Shown in pieces: positions 1 through 11,936 of a DNA stretch of 64,000 nt; the first letter of the stretch is position 1; every line of letters starts with the position of its first letter. The notes under the pieces were generated by a model. It did no database searches. It saw only the letters and a program-made list of their open reading frames with translations, and was not told the origin of the DNA. The translations under genes and the position numbers were made by a program. The DNA comes from Wolfiporia cocos (lineage: Eukaryota > Basidiomycota > Agaricomycetes > Polyporales > Phaeolaceae): the NCBI GenBank assembly GCA_029448655.1, contig JACCLO010000004.1, forward strand, positions 3,038,001 to 3,102,000. The letters are read 5' to 3'.

Positions 1-1138
1 CAGCGTTGGGTCTTACCTCAATATACTCGCAGGCTGCGATAGCCATTCACTGTGGCAGGTTAGTTGCAATTGAGCTTTCCCCCAGGACCAAGATACTTCC
101 TCTGGTTTCGGTTTCATCTATTTCTGCTTTCAACGGTGCTCGTGCAGCGCTTTGACTTCAGATCATGTCATCGGGCCATACTTCGCAAAGGCCGACAAGA
201 AGGTAATAATGGGCGCTTTGAAGTCTGATGCATAGGTCAACCTGGAGTCTCGATCCTTCTTGTGCCGGCAAAACAACCTATTCAAGCACTGCGATATAGC
301 AAAATCGAGTGGATTGGATCTGTATGCCTTAAGTGGTGGGCATAAGAATTGACAGCAGCGCGATCCATGGAATGCCAGTGGGAGCTGTCGCGACCGTTCG
401 AGGGAGCAGTAGCCCATTTTCATGTTCATGAATCCAGAGTTCATGTTCGTGTTTCACAATCAAGATGTCGTGATAGACCGAGGTGAATCTTAACAGCGCT
501 GCCAGTGGTACTGATAGATCCCCGCATTATTCTAGTCCCAGTGCACATCTCAGCCTGTTCTCAAATTTCCCTACGCAATTCCTATGGAATGACCGCGAGA
601 GATCGGCGAGGCTCTGAATGGATAATGACAAAGTGACACGAGGCTACACATTCTCCGTGCCAATCCCATGTACTGCTTCGAGGCTAATGCATTCATATGG
701 GCTATGCCTTCCTGCGCTAGGCTGACAGTACATGCGTATTCCATTCACTACTTTCACGTAATGTGGCCCTATTGAAGGCAGATGGTAGACAAATTTCAAC
801 ATCCGCAGGATCCGTTTGACGCATCAACTCGTTCTGACCACACTAGTCCCACGACTCCATGTCTCTTCCTTGCCGTCTAAACCACGCCGAGCGCCCACGG
901 CTATATGCCATATGTAAGGAGTACATAGTTTGATTAAGGTACATTCCTGGCCTGACCTACTCTCTTCGCGCACCCGAAGGCGATTCTCAAGCCCTCCCCT
1001 AAAACCCTTCACTCTGGTCTCTCCTGCGAACGAATCAAACTACAGCTACCTTACAACCTTGGCTCCAAGTTTGATTGGTACGTATCAGTTCATTTCCCCT
1101 CTCTTACGAACGAGCCTCGAACAGCTTGCTCGTAGTCA
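1..1138. other. intergenic, no gene supported
   Basis: The reading frames here are short, overlap on both strands and show no recognisable domain, signal peptide or splice-linked continuation. I see no repeat or RNA gene. The last 200 bases are the presumed promoter and 5' leader of the F-box gene that starts at 1139; no clear TATA box was found. Confidence 0.4.
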
Positions 1139-3626
1139 ATGTCGCCCAAGAAAAGACGCCTCACGGCGAACCAGCGTGGATTTCGCTGTGATACCAATGA
1201 TGTCGACACAGAGAATCCCTCCCTGCTTGGGCGAAGTCGTCTTTTGCGCGGAAAACGCGGTGGGCTGAAGGACATGCCAAACATGCCCATCGACATCATC
1301 GTCGAAGTTGGTTTGCCCCGACTTCCGCAGCATAGTAGATTAATGCCGGGCCCTGCCGCATAGATCCTGCTACTCCTCGATCCGAGCGATTTGATCAATC
1401 TGGCGAGGACTACCAAGTCTTTTCGAACGCTTCTCATGAACCACCGCTCTGCATACATATGGAGGAATGCCCGAAGCCACCTCGCTGGTTTCCCTGACTG
1501 TCCGCCGCATCTCAGTGAACCCGCCTATGCAAATCTCGCCTTTTCTCCGCATTGTCATGTGAGTGCGATGTATGTCAAGTAATGACGCGAGCGCTGACAT
1601 GATAAATCATGCTGCAGTCGTGCCTCAAGGACAATGTCCGATCCATCCTATGGGAGTTCAATGCTCGATATTGTTTATTCTGTAGAAGGAAGCTGTGAGC
1701 TACGAGCTCTGACATTCAAGCATTGCTCACTAACATTGTTCTTTCGCAGCACTCGAGCATTCTCGGGACACTTCCAGATGACAAGGCGGCTCTGTGTTAC
1801 TCATGTATTACTGCCGATTTCGTGCTACAACACTTCAGCACGTGAGTGTTTATTGAAGTTAGCGAGTGTCGTAATCCATTCACAGTCTCACAGATTCAGA
1901 GGGAAAGCTGTACCACATACCTCAAATTCAAGAGACCGTTCGCACGCTGGATGCTCTATCAGGGAACCAGCAAGCCTATGCAAAATTTGTAGAAGAGCGT
2001 ACGGCCTATGTAAAGCAGGTACAAGAGGTTTGTACAATGATGTCGGTGAAGGTTCCCCCGTCAAATATCTGATCATAACATGCCAGCATGCCCTGTTATG
2101 CCGTAACTGGGAAAGTGAACGTGCCAGAATCCGGGCGCAAGAACTGGAAACCATAAGAGAGAGGCGTCTCGATTCGTAAGAAGTCGCGAGCAATCAAGTG
2201 ACTGCATTGACTCAAGCACATATTCCCAGCATTGTTGCGAGGTTGCAGGAATGTGGCTGGGGGGAAGAGGCCGAAGATCTCAAGGGTACCCTTCGCTACC
2301 ACAAATATGTGCGTGAAGCAAGCGGCCCTTTGAGTGATCGAAGTATGGATGACAGCGTATCACTGGAGTCGCGCGGGCCTGATCTAGCACAACAGGCTGG
2401 CGTAAGATGCAAGACGATCTTGTATCGATGATGCGGAAGCATAGACGTAAAGGCCTATTGGATGATGGTCTCACACTCCCGCGTCGTCTCAAGCACTTGT
2501 CAACCGCAATATCTGTCCTTGGGGATATTCACAAGACAGCGCTCTCGGAATGCCTGCCTACGATGGTCGATTATGCCATGATGTCCGAATTCGATGAAAT
2601 CATCTTTGCGCATGAAGATGAGGACGACGATGTTACTCTCGATCGCTTTCTCTCACTCAGCGACGCGTTCCCAAACATAAATGAGCGTTGGCAAGCTGTC
2701 ACTCGCCGGCAGCTCACAGCGCTGATGGCATCGTGTATATGTCCGGCCCCCGACATAGATCCCCTGTCCCTGGCGGTTGTTGTATTCGAATGTACACTCT
2801 GCAACTCCCTGCTACACTATCCGGATGTGCTTGCTCATTCATGCTTGCGCAGCCGTCAGCCGCCTTTCAGGTCTTCCGTCGCGTTTGCAGGACCCGACAC
2901 GGGCCATGTAGACTCGGAATTATACATGGCTCGATTCGAAGAATCCGCAATGGAGACCCTGGGCTGCTCTGCATGGTCTCCCGATGCCCTGTGCATGAAA
3001 GTTGAGATGGCACGGGACATACTCAACCAATGTGGCGTAATGGTCGATCGAACGACATGCACACAAATGGATGAGATGGACCTCCAAATCGTCTACACTT
3101 CGCACGACCTGGATGCAATCATGACTTGGCGTCAAGCAGTAGGCCTCTTTGTTGCAGTATTTACCAATGCTGAGTTCTGCGCAGCTAAATTTTGCGCACA
3201 AGCAGAATCTTCCCCAGGGGTCATCATGGAGAGTTGCCACCGAGGACGAGAAAGCCATGGTGTCTGATTTGCATGCGGGACAATTAAGCGAGAAAGCTCG
3301 CACAGTGTATGAACAGCAGCCCCTGTGGTGCTGCGCGTATTGCAACAGCACGGATGGCTACAAACAGCGGCTGCAAGCTGTTGTGGCACATCAGAAAGAT
3401 GGGTATGTGATGCGTCTCACTTCGCGGCGTAATAGTGCTCTGATGGTGGCAAAGTCACCCTCAAGCTGTTTCAAGCACTGTCGGAAGTGGCGACATTTAC
3501 CTTCATCCCGATGGAAAGCGGCAATCCCCTTTCGCAGTCTTCATGAAGGCAGAGGGATCTTCGCCAATTGAGCCACAGATCATTCGGTTGGGATCCGACT
3601 ACATACTCCTATGTCCCAAAATTTGA
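1139..3626 (+). CDS. F-box domain protein, multi-exon
   Basis: Likely substrate-recognition subunit of an SCF ubiquitin ligase, by family. A basic N-terminus (MSPKKRRLTANQRG) leads into the F-box, which is split by an intron: MPIDIIVE, then ILLLLDPSDLINLARTTKSF and RTLLMNHRSAYIWR. The typical basidiomycete block PDCPPHLSEPAYANLAF follows, then a Cys-containing stretch around 1617-1690 (SCLKDNVRSILWEF, YCLFCRR). Further exons give SILGTLPDDKAALCYSC, IVARLQECGWGEEAEDLKG and WRKMQDDLVSMMRKHRRK, then a large exon at about 2400-3150. A 61-nt intron (about 3153-3213, GTATTT to CCCCAG) joins QAVGLFVA to GSSWRVATEDEKAM. The last exon reads DIYLHPDGKRQ and SPFAVFMKAEGSSP and ends EPQIIRLGSDYILLCPKI-stop at 3626. 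Its 3' end is duplicated near 11.3 kb. It appears intact. The target is unknown. Confidence 0.8.
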
Positions 3627-3653
3627 GATTGCGGACTGGAAGTGCTTCTTCTC

Positions 3654-4741
3654 TTAAGCATGTTTTAAGTCGCGTTCGGTAAGTATACATAGGTATGGTG
3701 GGGAGTGTAGTATATCCTGAAGCCGCACAGGCGTGTAAAATAGTTCGAATTGGGGAACAATGTGTGACGCGAGGTGATTCCGCCAAAAGCAAACCAGATC
3801 GTATAAAGTGAAATGAGGTTGGTTACGAGTCGATGGCGTACAGTTTCCCGTGCGCGGTCGCCGCGGTGATAACCTCACGGAGCATGAATGCATCGCGCGC
3901 AAGCGGCGCAGAGCTGGTCGCGGTGGCCGCCAGGATGCATGCGACGACGCTGAGCGTGTTCGCGCGAGGGTATAGAGGGCCCTCTGAATCATGGCAGAGA
4001 TGATCAGAGGTGTATGGGTGAATTTAGAATACAGGACGAGCGTGCTGGAGAGTACCACGGGGATGCAAGCCATGCTGAAGAGGATGTGTACCATTGATTG
4101 GATGCTATCCAGCCGCAAGCCACCTCGTCGGACTGGGCCGTCCATGCAGCGGACGATATGGGCGTTCGACAGGACAAGAATATCACGCGAGTCCGTGTTT
4201 GATGCGAAGGCAATGGTCGTGCTGAGAGGCTCGGGCTCAGAGAGACGCCCTGATTCTAAGATGTGCAGACGCTTTGGGACGATGGAGATGGGTAGCCTAC
4301 ACAGAATTGAGTAGACGCAGAACCCGCACCAGATACTGCAGCGATAACCACAAGGACTCATGAATCGTCTGAGAGACTGCACGATATGCTCGCATAACCA
4401 TCAGCATGTTTTCTGCATGCGACGTCATGCTTGTTGTCCTCAAAGATATATCGCCACGCTGAGTCGCTCGTATGATCGTATTTTGCTGCATTCTCACGGT
4501 CAATGTACGCACCTACTCCGCCAGCGATAGGATCCAGCTTAGCGAGGACATTGCTCGCCATCGCGATCAGGACTACGCTATGCACAGACCCGTCAGATTT
4601 CCCCCGTCTATGTCTATGGAGCGAAGGGGAGGTAGATATCACAGCAGTCGCGAGTGTACCAGCAAGAGGCCCGTGCCAGGAAATATAGCAGCCAGAAAGG
4701 AGGTCTTGGAGGCGCATCTTACATAGTACTGTCGCAGACAA
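3654..4741 (-). CDS. unidentified ORF cluster, possibly a multi-pass membrane protein
   Basis: Two long minus-strand frames overlap here (4741-4358 and 4382-3654). They contain hydrophobic stretches such as MVHILFSMACIPVVLSSTLV and FTHTPLIISAMIQ. A continuation in another frame reads NTLSVVACILAATATSSAP then LARDAFMLREVITAATAHGK. Alternating hydrophobic helices and short polar loops suggest a basidiomycete multi-pass membrane protein with short introns, but I recognise no family and could not assemble a full exon chain. An upstream exon could lie in 4872-5129. It is convergent with the F-box gene; their ends lie about 30 bp apart. It could also be decayed or non-coding. Confidence 0.3.
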
Positions 4742-5129
4742 TTGAGATATCCACCGGCCAGATCAGTCAATAGAGAGGTCTCGCAACGCGTTCGAACCTG
4801 CCATCGGCGGCGAGTTGTGGAGCTCTTAACGGCATGGGGCAAAGTAGGGTGCGGTGAGGCGATCTCGAGGACTACCACGGTCCGGAACTCAAGTACTCAC
4901 CTTTGACAGCCAAGGACGCTGAATGTATGTCGTGACTTTGTTGAATGCAATTCAACAAAGTACAGGCCACGTTAGGCTCGCGAAGAGACAGTAGCCTTGA
5001 TGTGAGTGGTGCAAGGCGCCACCTGGTCGACAGCGAAGTTTCTCGGCCCCAGGACCTGCGGCGGGTGTGGAGCTCTGGATCGACCAGAAATCTTGGGCGG
5101 TAAGGCTGAAGGAAGAGTGCTATTTGCAA

Positions 5130-7230
5130 AGCACGTCACACGACGCGTCGATGGCTGAACGCGTCCCGCTGAGGTCCGTCGCGTCCTCTACCTCCCGCGT
5201 CACACTCGCATCGCTTTAGTGCACTCTCGCACGACTAGCCGCGCCCCTGATCTCCGTTTCTCTACCCTCTGCTGCCGTCCTGGCCAACGGCCAGAGCAGC
5301 TGTCTCGCCGTTTTCGTGCTGTGTCGTGTAGCTCACGCCTCCCATGGTATTCCTGGACACGACGCGGCGTGCATCGCTGTGACTGCCTCCTCTTCCGCTA
5401 CTTTGAGTGTATCACGAGCCTCTCATCGCCCGCAATAGGCGCAATGCCCATGACCCTCAGCCCAGCGTGCAGACAGGCTTCCTGTCTATGGGCAGTTGCT
5501 CGTCCTACATTACGCGCAGAAGTGAGTGCCGGCCTCACAGTTCCAGCCCATATGTGCACCAATGGGACATATCGCGCCGCCGACCTAACTCTCCAGTGTG
5601 AGCGAGGCGGAGGCGGCACGAGTAGACCGCGTCAAACAGGACAAATCCAGGAGGACGGCGCAGCGCAATGTGGCGCACGCAATCGAATAGGCAATGGCGA
5701 CGAACGGATAGCGTCCGCCCCACCTGCCCGGCAGACGGGGAGGCGGATGGCGCGTCTGTCTGTCTATGCAGAACGTGAGGTAGTTGTGCACTGGATATGA
5801 GCGTCTATGGCGGCAGCGGTCGGCAATGCGGTGTAGGAGCGGCGTCGGGTGCGTGCCGGTACCAGTAGGTGCGCCAATGTATAGCTGCGCAAATGGCCAT
5901 CTGGTGTAAGTGAATGGTGGGTACCAACAGATGCCGATATTGAACGGGACTAAGGACACCATATCAGATCCGACTGTATGCGAGTTCATGCCTTGCGTCA
6001 AGGTTTGAGTATGCATGCAAGGTACCGAGCTGAACTTGGTTCCGTGTTCGTGCATTCAATCACACCGGTATCTGATGGAGATTTTGTATTTGCAACAGCG
6101 ACAGTGCAACATATATGATACGACTAAAGTATGTTTACGGCTGCATTGCGGCTGCCCCCAGTGAGTGAGCATGCCATGCCCCCTCAGCGGCGCTCGCTAT
6201 TCGAGCAATCACGATACCCCACACGTCGATCGACATGGTTTGGGACACGCATCCGGCCAGGCGGCGATTCGTGGCAATAGATACCACACCACCCGGACCG
6301 ATCAGGCAAAACCGATACTCGCATATGATGCCACCGACGAGCTTGTGCACATCGTGTGCAGTACCGTCGTCGGATGGCCGTACAGCGCCCGCCGATGTGT
6401 CCGAATACCAAACATATGGTGATCGCAGCAGATACCCGAGCAGAGATGGGCACCTACTGGGCTCGATGTGTGCGTAGCGTGGGTTGGTGGGTGCCTGTGT
6501 CGTCCTGAGCAATGCATTTCGAGTGAGACCAGTGCTGCCGCGATGCGCCCGTGAACGTGGAGATTAGCGCGTTTGAATGAGATGCACGCCGTCGCCGGAG
6601 TGCGTGCAGGACTAACACCGGATGACCGCCGTGCGAGCAGCGTAGACCAGCGCCCTTTCTGACAGTGGCAAACCAACTTAGAATTGAGCGATAACGGGAT
6701 AGACGAAGTTGCTCTGCTAACATACATACAGCAACTTCAAGACAGGTAAGCAAAACATCGATCTTCAACAGCATGAGGCATGGCTACATAAGATGGAGTG
6801 CGTGGTATATAGAAATCCGGGTCGCACCGCACCGCGGCCGCACCTTACTGCCCGCCAGGGACCGTGCTCAGGTATGGTAAGTTCAAGTTCGCAAACGCAT
6901 GCCAGCACGTACATCCCGCACCCGCCCATATACTGATGCGCCCCTATCCATTCCAGGCGCCCCGTCGTCCGACTTCCGGCCCGCCGTACCCAAATTCCGG
7001 TACACGCGTTCACCCGCCCGACTGCTCCCGTACGGTAGCGATAAGATTGCACCATGCGCCACGCCCGACGCGCGCGCACTTCCAACATGGTAGAATCCTG
7101 AGGCGGTAACTCACCATCTCGTTTGCTTAGTGTTGGCTTCATCATAGATACCTATAACGCCACAGCAAAACTGTTGACAAATATTATTGTTTGAAGTCAT
7201 GATCGTCTTGAGAGCGCTGGAGAACCATGT
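5130..7230. other. no gene supported
   Basis: About 2.1 kb with many overlapping 60-190 residue frames on both strands, rich in Arg, Pro, Cys and His as expected of shadow frames in GC-rich DNA. The minus frame 6055-5585 has one hydrophobic stretch (FVAIAYSIACATLRCAVLL) but no family resemblance. No repeats, RNA genes or clear splice-linked coding chain were seen. Confidence 0.35.
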
Positions 7231-8191
7231 TTACCATCTACAAGATGATCGTTGGGTCAAAATATATCGCTTGTCCACGAATGAATTACACATACCCGCT
7301 TCCGGAGAACACGCGCCTATCCTTATCGACGAAACGCCTATCCTTGTCCTTGTCCTCGGAGAGATCGAGCTGAGTAGCGCAACGTGTGAACGGGGCCCTC
7401 TGGAAGCGATGTAAGATGATGCAAATAAGAGGGTCTTCAAGTGGGATTTGATTGATGTGGCACGAAAGGGTGCAATGCGAGGATCTTTGTGCATTTCTTG
7501 ATTGCACAAGTCAAGTTGAATGAGTTTGTGGAAGCAGTCCAAGAGCCAATGAAAATCTCTTTGGTTATGCCACATGGTGTTTGTGAGGGTCAGGCTGGTG
7601 ACTTTCTGACCAATGAGGGGGAAGAGCAGAAGGAAACCATGTTCCAGCCGGATTGAGTGTGCAGACAAGAGGCTATCCCTACCCACAGCTAAATCCTTGA
7701 GCTGTGGCATACGTGTTCCCAGAATAAGTCGGAGGAAAGACTCCCACGGCTCTTTTGATTCAATGATTGAGAGTCTCCGAACGGACTGTAGCCAAAATGC
7801 CGAGGTGGAATCGTTTGCCGTAAGTGCCTTGGCAAGTAAGCGATAGACCTGTTGATCAAGTATCATCTCTGAATAGAGGTGAGTCAAACTCCGCTGGTGC
7901 TATGCTTTGCACACTAGTGTGCAGCTATTTAGGCCACCTCTGGTGCTGTCATAGTTAGCTAAGTGAGTGGATGTCATAGAGTCTGTGGTACCCCTCGTCT
8001 ATGATATGGTGGTAAATCTCGATAGGGACACGATCTGTGATATATGTCGATAAGGGACGGAGGATCCTGCGCCAGTGAAGCTCCATATCGCGAGGATGCT
8101 TTGTTGATATGTGAGCAGGTCTCTCGTACCAGAGACTATCGAATTCATCGATGATCCAATCATGCTTTCTACCTAGCGACGACAATGACAC
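7231..8191 (-). pseudogene. F-box/LRR-like gene with an in-frame nonsense codon
   Basis: Exon 1 starts near 8191 (MSLSSLGRKHDW) and ends with the F-box start DRVPIEIYHHIIDEG. A 46-nt intron (GTACCA to GACAG) has a perfect CTAAC branch site 8 nt before its acceptor. Exon 2 continues TRGGLNSCTLVCKA, then TAG at 7900-7902, then HQRSLTHLYSEMILDQQVYR. The stop sits exactly where this F-box family has a conserved Trp (CTLVCKAW), so TGG to TAG is the simplest explanation. Downstream the frame stays open for over 200 codons with leucine-rich repeat-like spacing (LTLTNTMW, LIQLDLCNQEMHK). No nearby splice choice that keeps the frame removes the stop. It is either a young pseudogene, a read-through gene or a sequencing error. 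Confidence 0.65.
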
Positions 8192-9210
8192 TCAGTCTGG
8201 GATGGGTGGTTCGTTCGGGACGCTCCGGTTGCGTGGAATGGGTGGTTCGTTTGAAATGCTCTGAATGCATAGAAGCCTACGAATACGACCGAACATGTTG
8301 GCGAGTATACTTGACATCGAGTGGACTGGGTATCATCCAAAAGGCAGCGAAGTCTCAAGTTTTGTAAATACTTGCAAAACAACGTGAATCAGTAACAGGA
8401 CGTTAGAGAGCGAATGCCTTAATTTGGGTGGGACATACCACGTCACGGCCTGGCTATGTTCTTCACGAAAGAGGCATACATGTGCACAATCAACTCACAA
8501 GGGGTTTGATCTGCAGGAGCGAAGTATGTATGAGCCGTTACTTGAGCAAGTTGGCGCAGAGCCTGTTGGATAAAGGGAACATGCTAACGGCAGCCTAAGA
8601 TCATGCCTTATGAGCGGCACCGCATACACATGTTGTATGAACACAGGAGGTATTAGGGTCCTCGACTGGGCTGGATCTTCATAGCATCAACTTCCGTCGC
8701 TGACTCAATTCTCATGCCTGCATAGCTTTGCAATATGTGCATAGGTTCATGACGGAAACGGAGTTATTGATACTGCTGGTGTCCTTCATGAGAGATGAGA
8801 TGTGCAGCGGAGGGGGACAATCAGTGCAGCAGTGCGAACAACTTATGTTGAACAAATTGGGCTTATGCGGGGGGCTGTGCTGCAAGCCAAGTGAATTGCA
8901 CAAGGTTAGACGACACACAAGCGCACCAAAAGGAGCCAACATACGCTCCAGGACAATGCTGAAGGTACGAGGAAGGCGAAGCTGGGAGTCCCTGAAGCCA
9001 TCTAGGGTAGTTCAGCCACAATTCCGATCGCATGTCGATCATGTCCGCACATTAAACCTTCGGCACGCCACCTCAGCTTCGCAACTTGCTACAAAAGCCC
9101 AATTGGCACTCATTGGCTGCCCAACCAGCCAAGACAGGCACCCCACAGCCGCTGCTGCTGGTTCAACCCCAGTTTGTGGCCCTGTTTCTTTTTCCTGCTA
9201 TTTGAGGGAC
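8192..9210. other. no gene supported
   Basis: One plus-strand frame of 166 codons (8728-9228) has no recognisable domain and runs into the left arm of the inverted repeat, so it is probably fortuitous. Nothing else was seen. Confidence 0.35.
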
Positions 9211-9891
9211 TTCAGTCAAATCTCTTAATCTGCCAAGTGCCCTTCGCTTAAGAAATCGCAGTTGCGAGCTAGGTTTGCACACAGATTAATCTGCCACAGC
9301 TGAGCAGATTAATCTACCATGAAAAAAATGTAACACTTGGGTTTGAACCAAAGGCCCAAGCACAGAAGGATAACAATGCACCACAACACAATAGCCGACT
9401 GAGCTATGGCAGCAACTGTCAACTCCAAATGGTTAAAATATATATAGGTTGTGTTCACACTTAATTTTTGCACTCAGATTTGAGACTAACTACTACTGCA
9501 AGTACAAATAATTAATGATAGTGGCTGCTTGTGTAATATAGCATGATCTGGAGCAAGTCAGCATGTAAAAGGTCAATACACTATGACCAGTGCTTCCCAA
9601 AGGGAAATATATTTGCATTTGTATTAAAGCAGATGTAAAGATTGTGAAAATGAAGTTCTGTGAGAATCCTATATATATTTTGACTGTTTAATGTTCACAG
9701 TTGCTGCCATAGCTCAGTTGGCTATTGTGCTATGATACACTGTTATCCTTGTGTGCCTGGGCCTTTGGTTCAAATACATTTTATTTTCACGGTAAAATAA
9801 TCTGCTCAGCTGTTAATCTGCGTGCAAACCTAGCTTGCAACTGCGATTTCTTAAGCAAAGGGCACTTGGCAGATTAAGATATTTGACTGAA
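9211..9891. repeat. long imperfect inverted repeat with tRNA-like A and B boxes in each arm
   Basis: The left arm (about 9211-9440) is the reverse complement of the right arm (about 9668-9891). Shared segments, read outward from the centre, are CCTATATATATTTT, ACAGTTGCTGCCATAGCTCA, GCCTTTGGTTCAAA, GCAAACCTAGCT, CGCAACTGCGATTTCTTAAG, GGGCACTTGGCAGATTAAG and ATTTGACTGAA. Each arm carries a pol III-like A box (TAGCTCAGTTGG at 9710-9721; complement of TAGCTCAGTCGG at 9395-9406). Each also has a B box (GGTTCAAATAC at 9767-9777; complement of GGTTCAAACCC at 9339-9349), about 45 nt downstream. The core is AT-rich. It is either two tRNA-derived SINE copies head to head or a fold-back/MITE element that captured a tRNA-like sequence. 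Confidence 0.8.
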
Positions 9892-11283
9892 ACTCTATGC
9901 TATTTTCCTCTCCCCTCCTCGCTCTACCCCAGATCCTCCCTAGATTCATTCCATGAAATTATTTTACTCATGTTTTGGACTATTCTGCACTGTTTCAGGG
10001 TTGCCTTCATGACTCAGCCCTTGACCCCTGACAAAATAGTGAATTTCTAGGGTAGCAAGATTTGACTGTACTCTATGTATTTAAGAAGCGGCTAGAGAAC
10101 CTCAAATACATCGAATCGCACCCAGACAAAGTCAAATGATGAGCTATGCTCGAGGCATATGCTCAGGACTTAGGTAACTCAGTCACAAGTATTATAATTC
10201 GACTTCTATTGTTTCTGCACTATTCAACATGCTGCCACTGCTCAATGTCATTACAAGCTACATTCAACTGGTGAATTGCTCATCCTCAACCCCTCAAACA
10301 CCTATCCTGGCACATCTCGACCTGCCTGGAGAACCTGAGAGAAAATATTTTTCTGATGACAGGGCTTTTTGGCCACAGCAATCTACAGTGACAATGACAA
10401 GGGATAATCTGTGTTGAAATCACCAGCCCATCTATTGGGAAGTGGAACTTTGCACATAGCCTGTTAAGGAGTATGAATGCGGTGTTCATCATACCATGAC
10501 GGATCATGAGTGGACTTCATTCGTGCTATTTTTGTGCAATTGTCAATCATTTGTCCGACAATGATGTGCACTTGCATAATAAGTGTCAAACCATGTAAAT
10601 GATGCCTCATGCACCTCGTGTCTGCAACCTACCTCATTCATGTCACATAATGTACAGGCTTATCACACACAGTGTAGAAGCAATGATGTTTGCAGTGAGT
10701 AGCTTCATCAGTGGCCAATGGATTCTGATAGCTCTGACCCCCCCCCCCCCCCACAGACGTGATTTCTTTCTGTATAGCTGCAATGATGCTGTACACAAAA
10801 AGATTATCTGTCTGGTAGGGGGCGGTGAAAGTGTGCCTGTGAGTAATAACACTGTATCCATCAAGGACCACAGAGATAAAGTCAACATCATGCCCATCAG
10901 CACCACATGCATGAGAACAGGTTTTGTTCATACACGAAGGTGAGTGAGGCGAACATGTGCAGCACTGAATCGATGGGAATGCATCTCATGGCTCCAATCT
11001 ACAATCCATGTGGGAGGTCGGGGGAAATCAGGGCAGTATGATGAAATGCTGTAGTTGTGATATTAGGGTCTTCCAGTATGGTGGCATTATACTATGCAGT
11101 CATTCCTACACCTCTTGGGCAGTGGGTCTCTGCTTTGATCATTGCTGGCTGAGAAACCGCTGAGGTAAGGGTTGAACTGATCATGACTGGCGATGCCATG
11201 AGGAGATATGTATACTTGCCCCAAGATCGAAATGCGTGCGCCACACAACGCGGCAAGCATTGTAACAGCGTGTCACGTAGGAG
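9892..11283. other. no gene supported; poly-C tract inside
   Basis: AT-richer than the flanks. A run of 15 C lies at 10738-10752. The stretch AAGATTTGACTGTACTCTATG near 10050 resembles the outer edge of the inverted repeat at 9876-9900 and may be another fragment of that element. Reading frames are short and show no domain. Confidence 0.35.
10738..10752. repeat. poly-C tract (15 nt)
   Basis: Fifteen consecutive C on the plus strand in a gene-free stretch; the length may vary between individuals or be an assembly estimate. Confidence 0.95.
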
Positions 11284-11405
11284 GGACCTTCGCCAGTTGA
11301 GCCACAGATCATTCGGTTGGTATCCGACTGCATACTCCTATGTCCCAAGATTTGAGATTGCAGACCGGGAGTGCTTCCTATCATGAGCACGTTTGGGTCG
11401 CGTTT
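11284..11405 (+). pseudogene. detached duplicate of the 3' end of the F-box gene at 1139-3626
   Basis: About 115 bases match 3560-3675 closely (roughly 85-90% by eye), in the same orientation. The copy keeps the last codons in frame: SPVEPQIIRLVSDCILLCPK-I-stop against SPIEPQIIRLGSDYILLCPK-I-stop. Similarity continues about 40 bp past the stop and is lost just upstream, so only the gene tail and the start of its 3' UTR are present. It is a remnant of a lost paralogue or a product of ectopic duplication. Confidence 0.7.
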
Positions 11406-11936
11406 GTACCCGTCTTTCAACGAACATCACCTCTGAGCGGTTCCATGTAACAAGAGGCAGCTGAATTATCTAAAAACTCATATATTCTTGCGATCCATTT
11501 TCAGAATCGGTTCAGGGGTGCCGGTGAACCCGAAGGAATGCTAAAAGCTCTACATACGCATTGCAAAAGATCAACCACAGATCCTTTATCTAATGTTACT
11601 TGGACGCAAACACCAATTTCATTGCTTTCTGTGAGGTCGATACAATTATCCTCGTTTCCTGCAGTAGCTAGTAGTACATGAGATATATATGCGGTAACAG
11701 CAAGATGACGATAGCGAGTTACACACTGCTGCTTGACTGGGCTTAGAATAAGCGAGGTGATGCGGATAGGTGCGTAGGGGGAGGGGGAAGGGGGAGGGGG
11801 ACAGGGGGGCAGGGGAGGGAAGTAAGTGAGACATCGAGATGTTGATAACGGAATACATAGTTGCGCATCGAATAGGGAACCAATTGACTCAAGACAGCGC
11901 CTCTATTATACAGCAGCAGATTACTGCGGCAATCCT
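11406..11936. other. 3' flank of CRM1, G-rich tract
   Basis: No gene seen. A purine-rich GGGGGAGGGGGAAGGGGGAGGGGG-type tract occupies about 11775-11820, some 120 bp beyond the CRM1 stop codon. It probably lies in or just after the 3' UTR of that minus-strand gene. Confidence 0.4.

Noticed and set aside
3481..3571. Frameshift at the 3' end of the F-box gene at 1139-3626
   Set aside because: An alternative acceptor puts DIYLHPDGKRQ and SPFAVFMKAEG in one frame to the stop, so no lesion is needed.
8728..9228. 166-codon plus-strand ORF
   Set aside because: No domain, runs into the inverted-repeat arm, and has no supporting splice or context evidence.
9700..9790. Possible functional tRNA gene (A box, B box, plausible start GCTGCCA)
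   Set aside because: No matching acceptor-stem 3' strand, degenerate T arm in this copy, and an inverted twin shows it is part of a repeat element.
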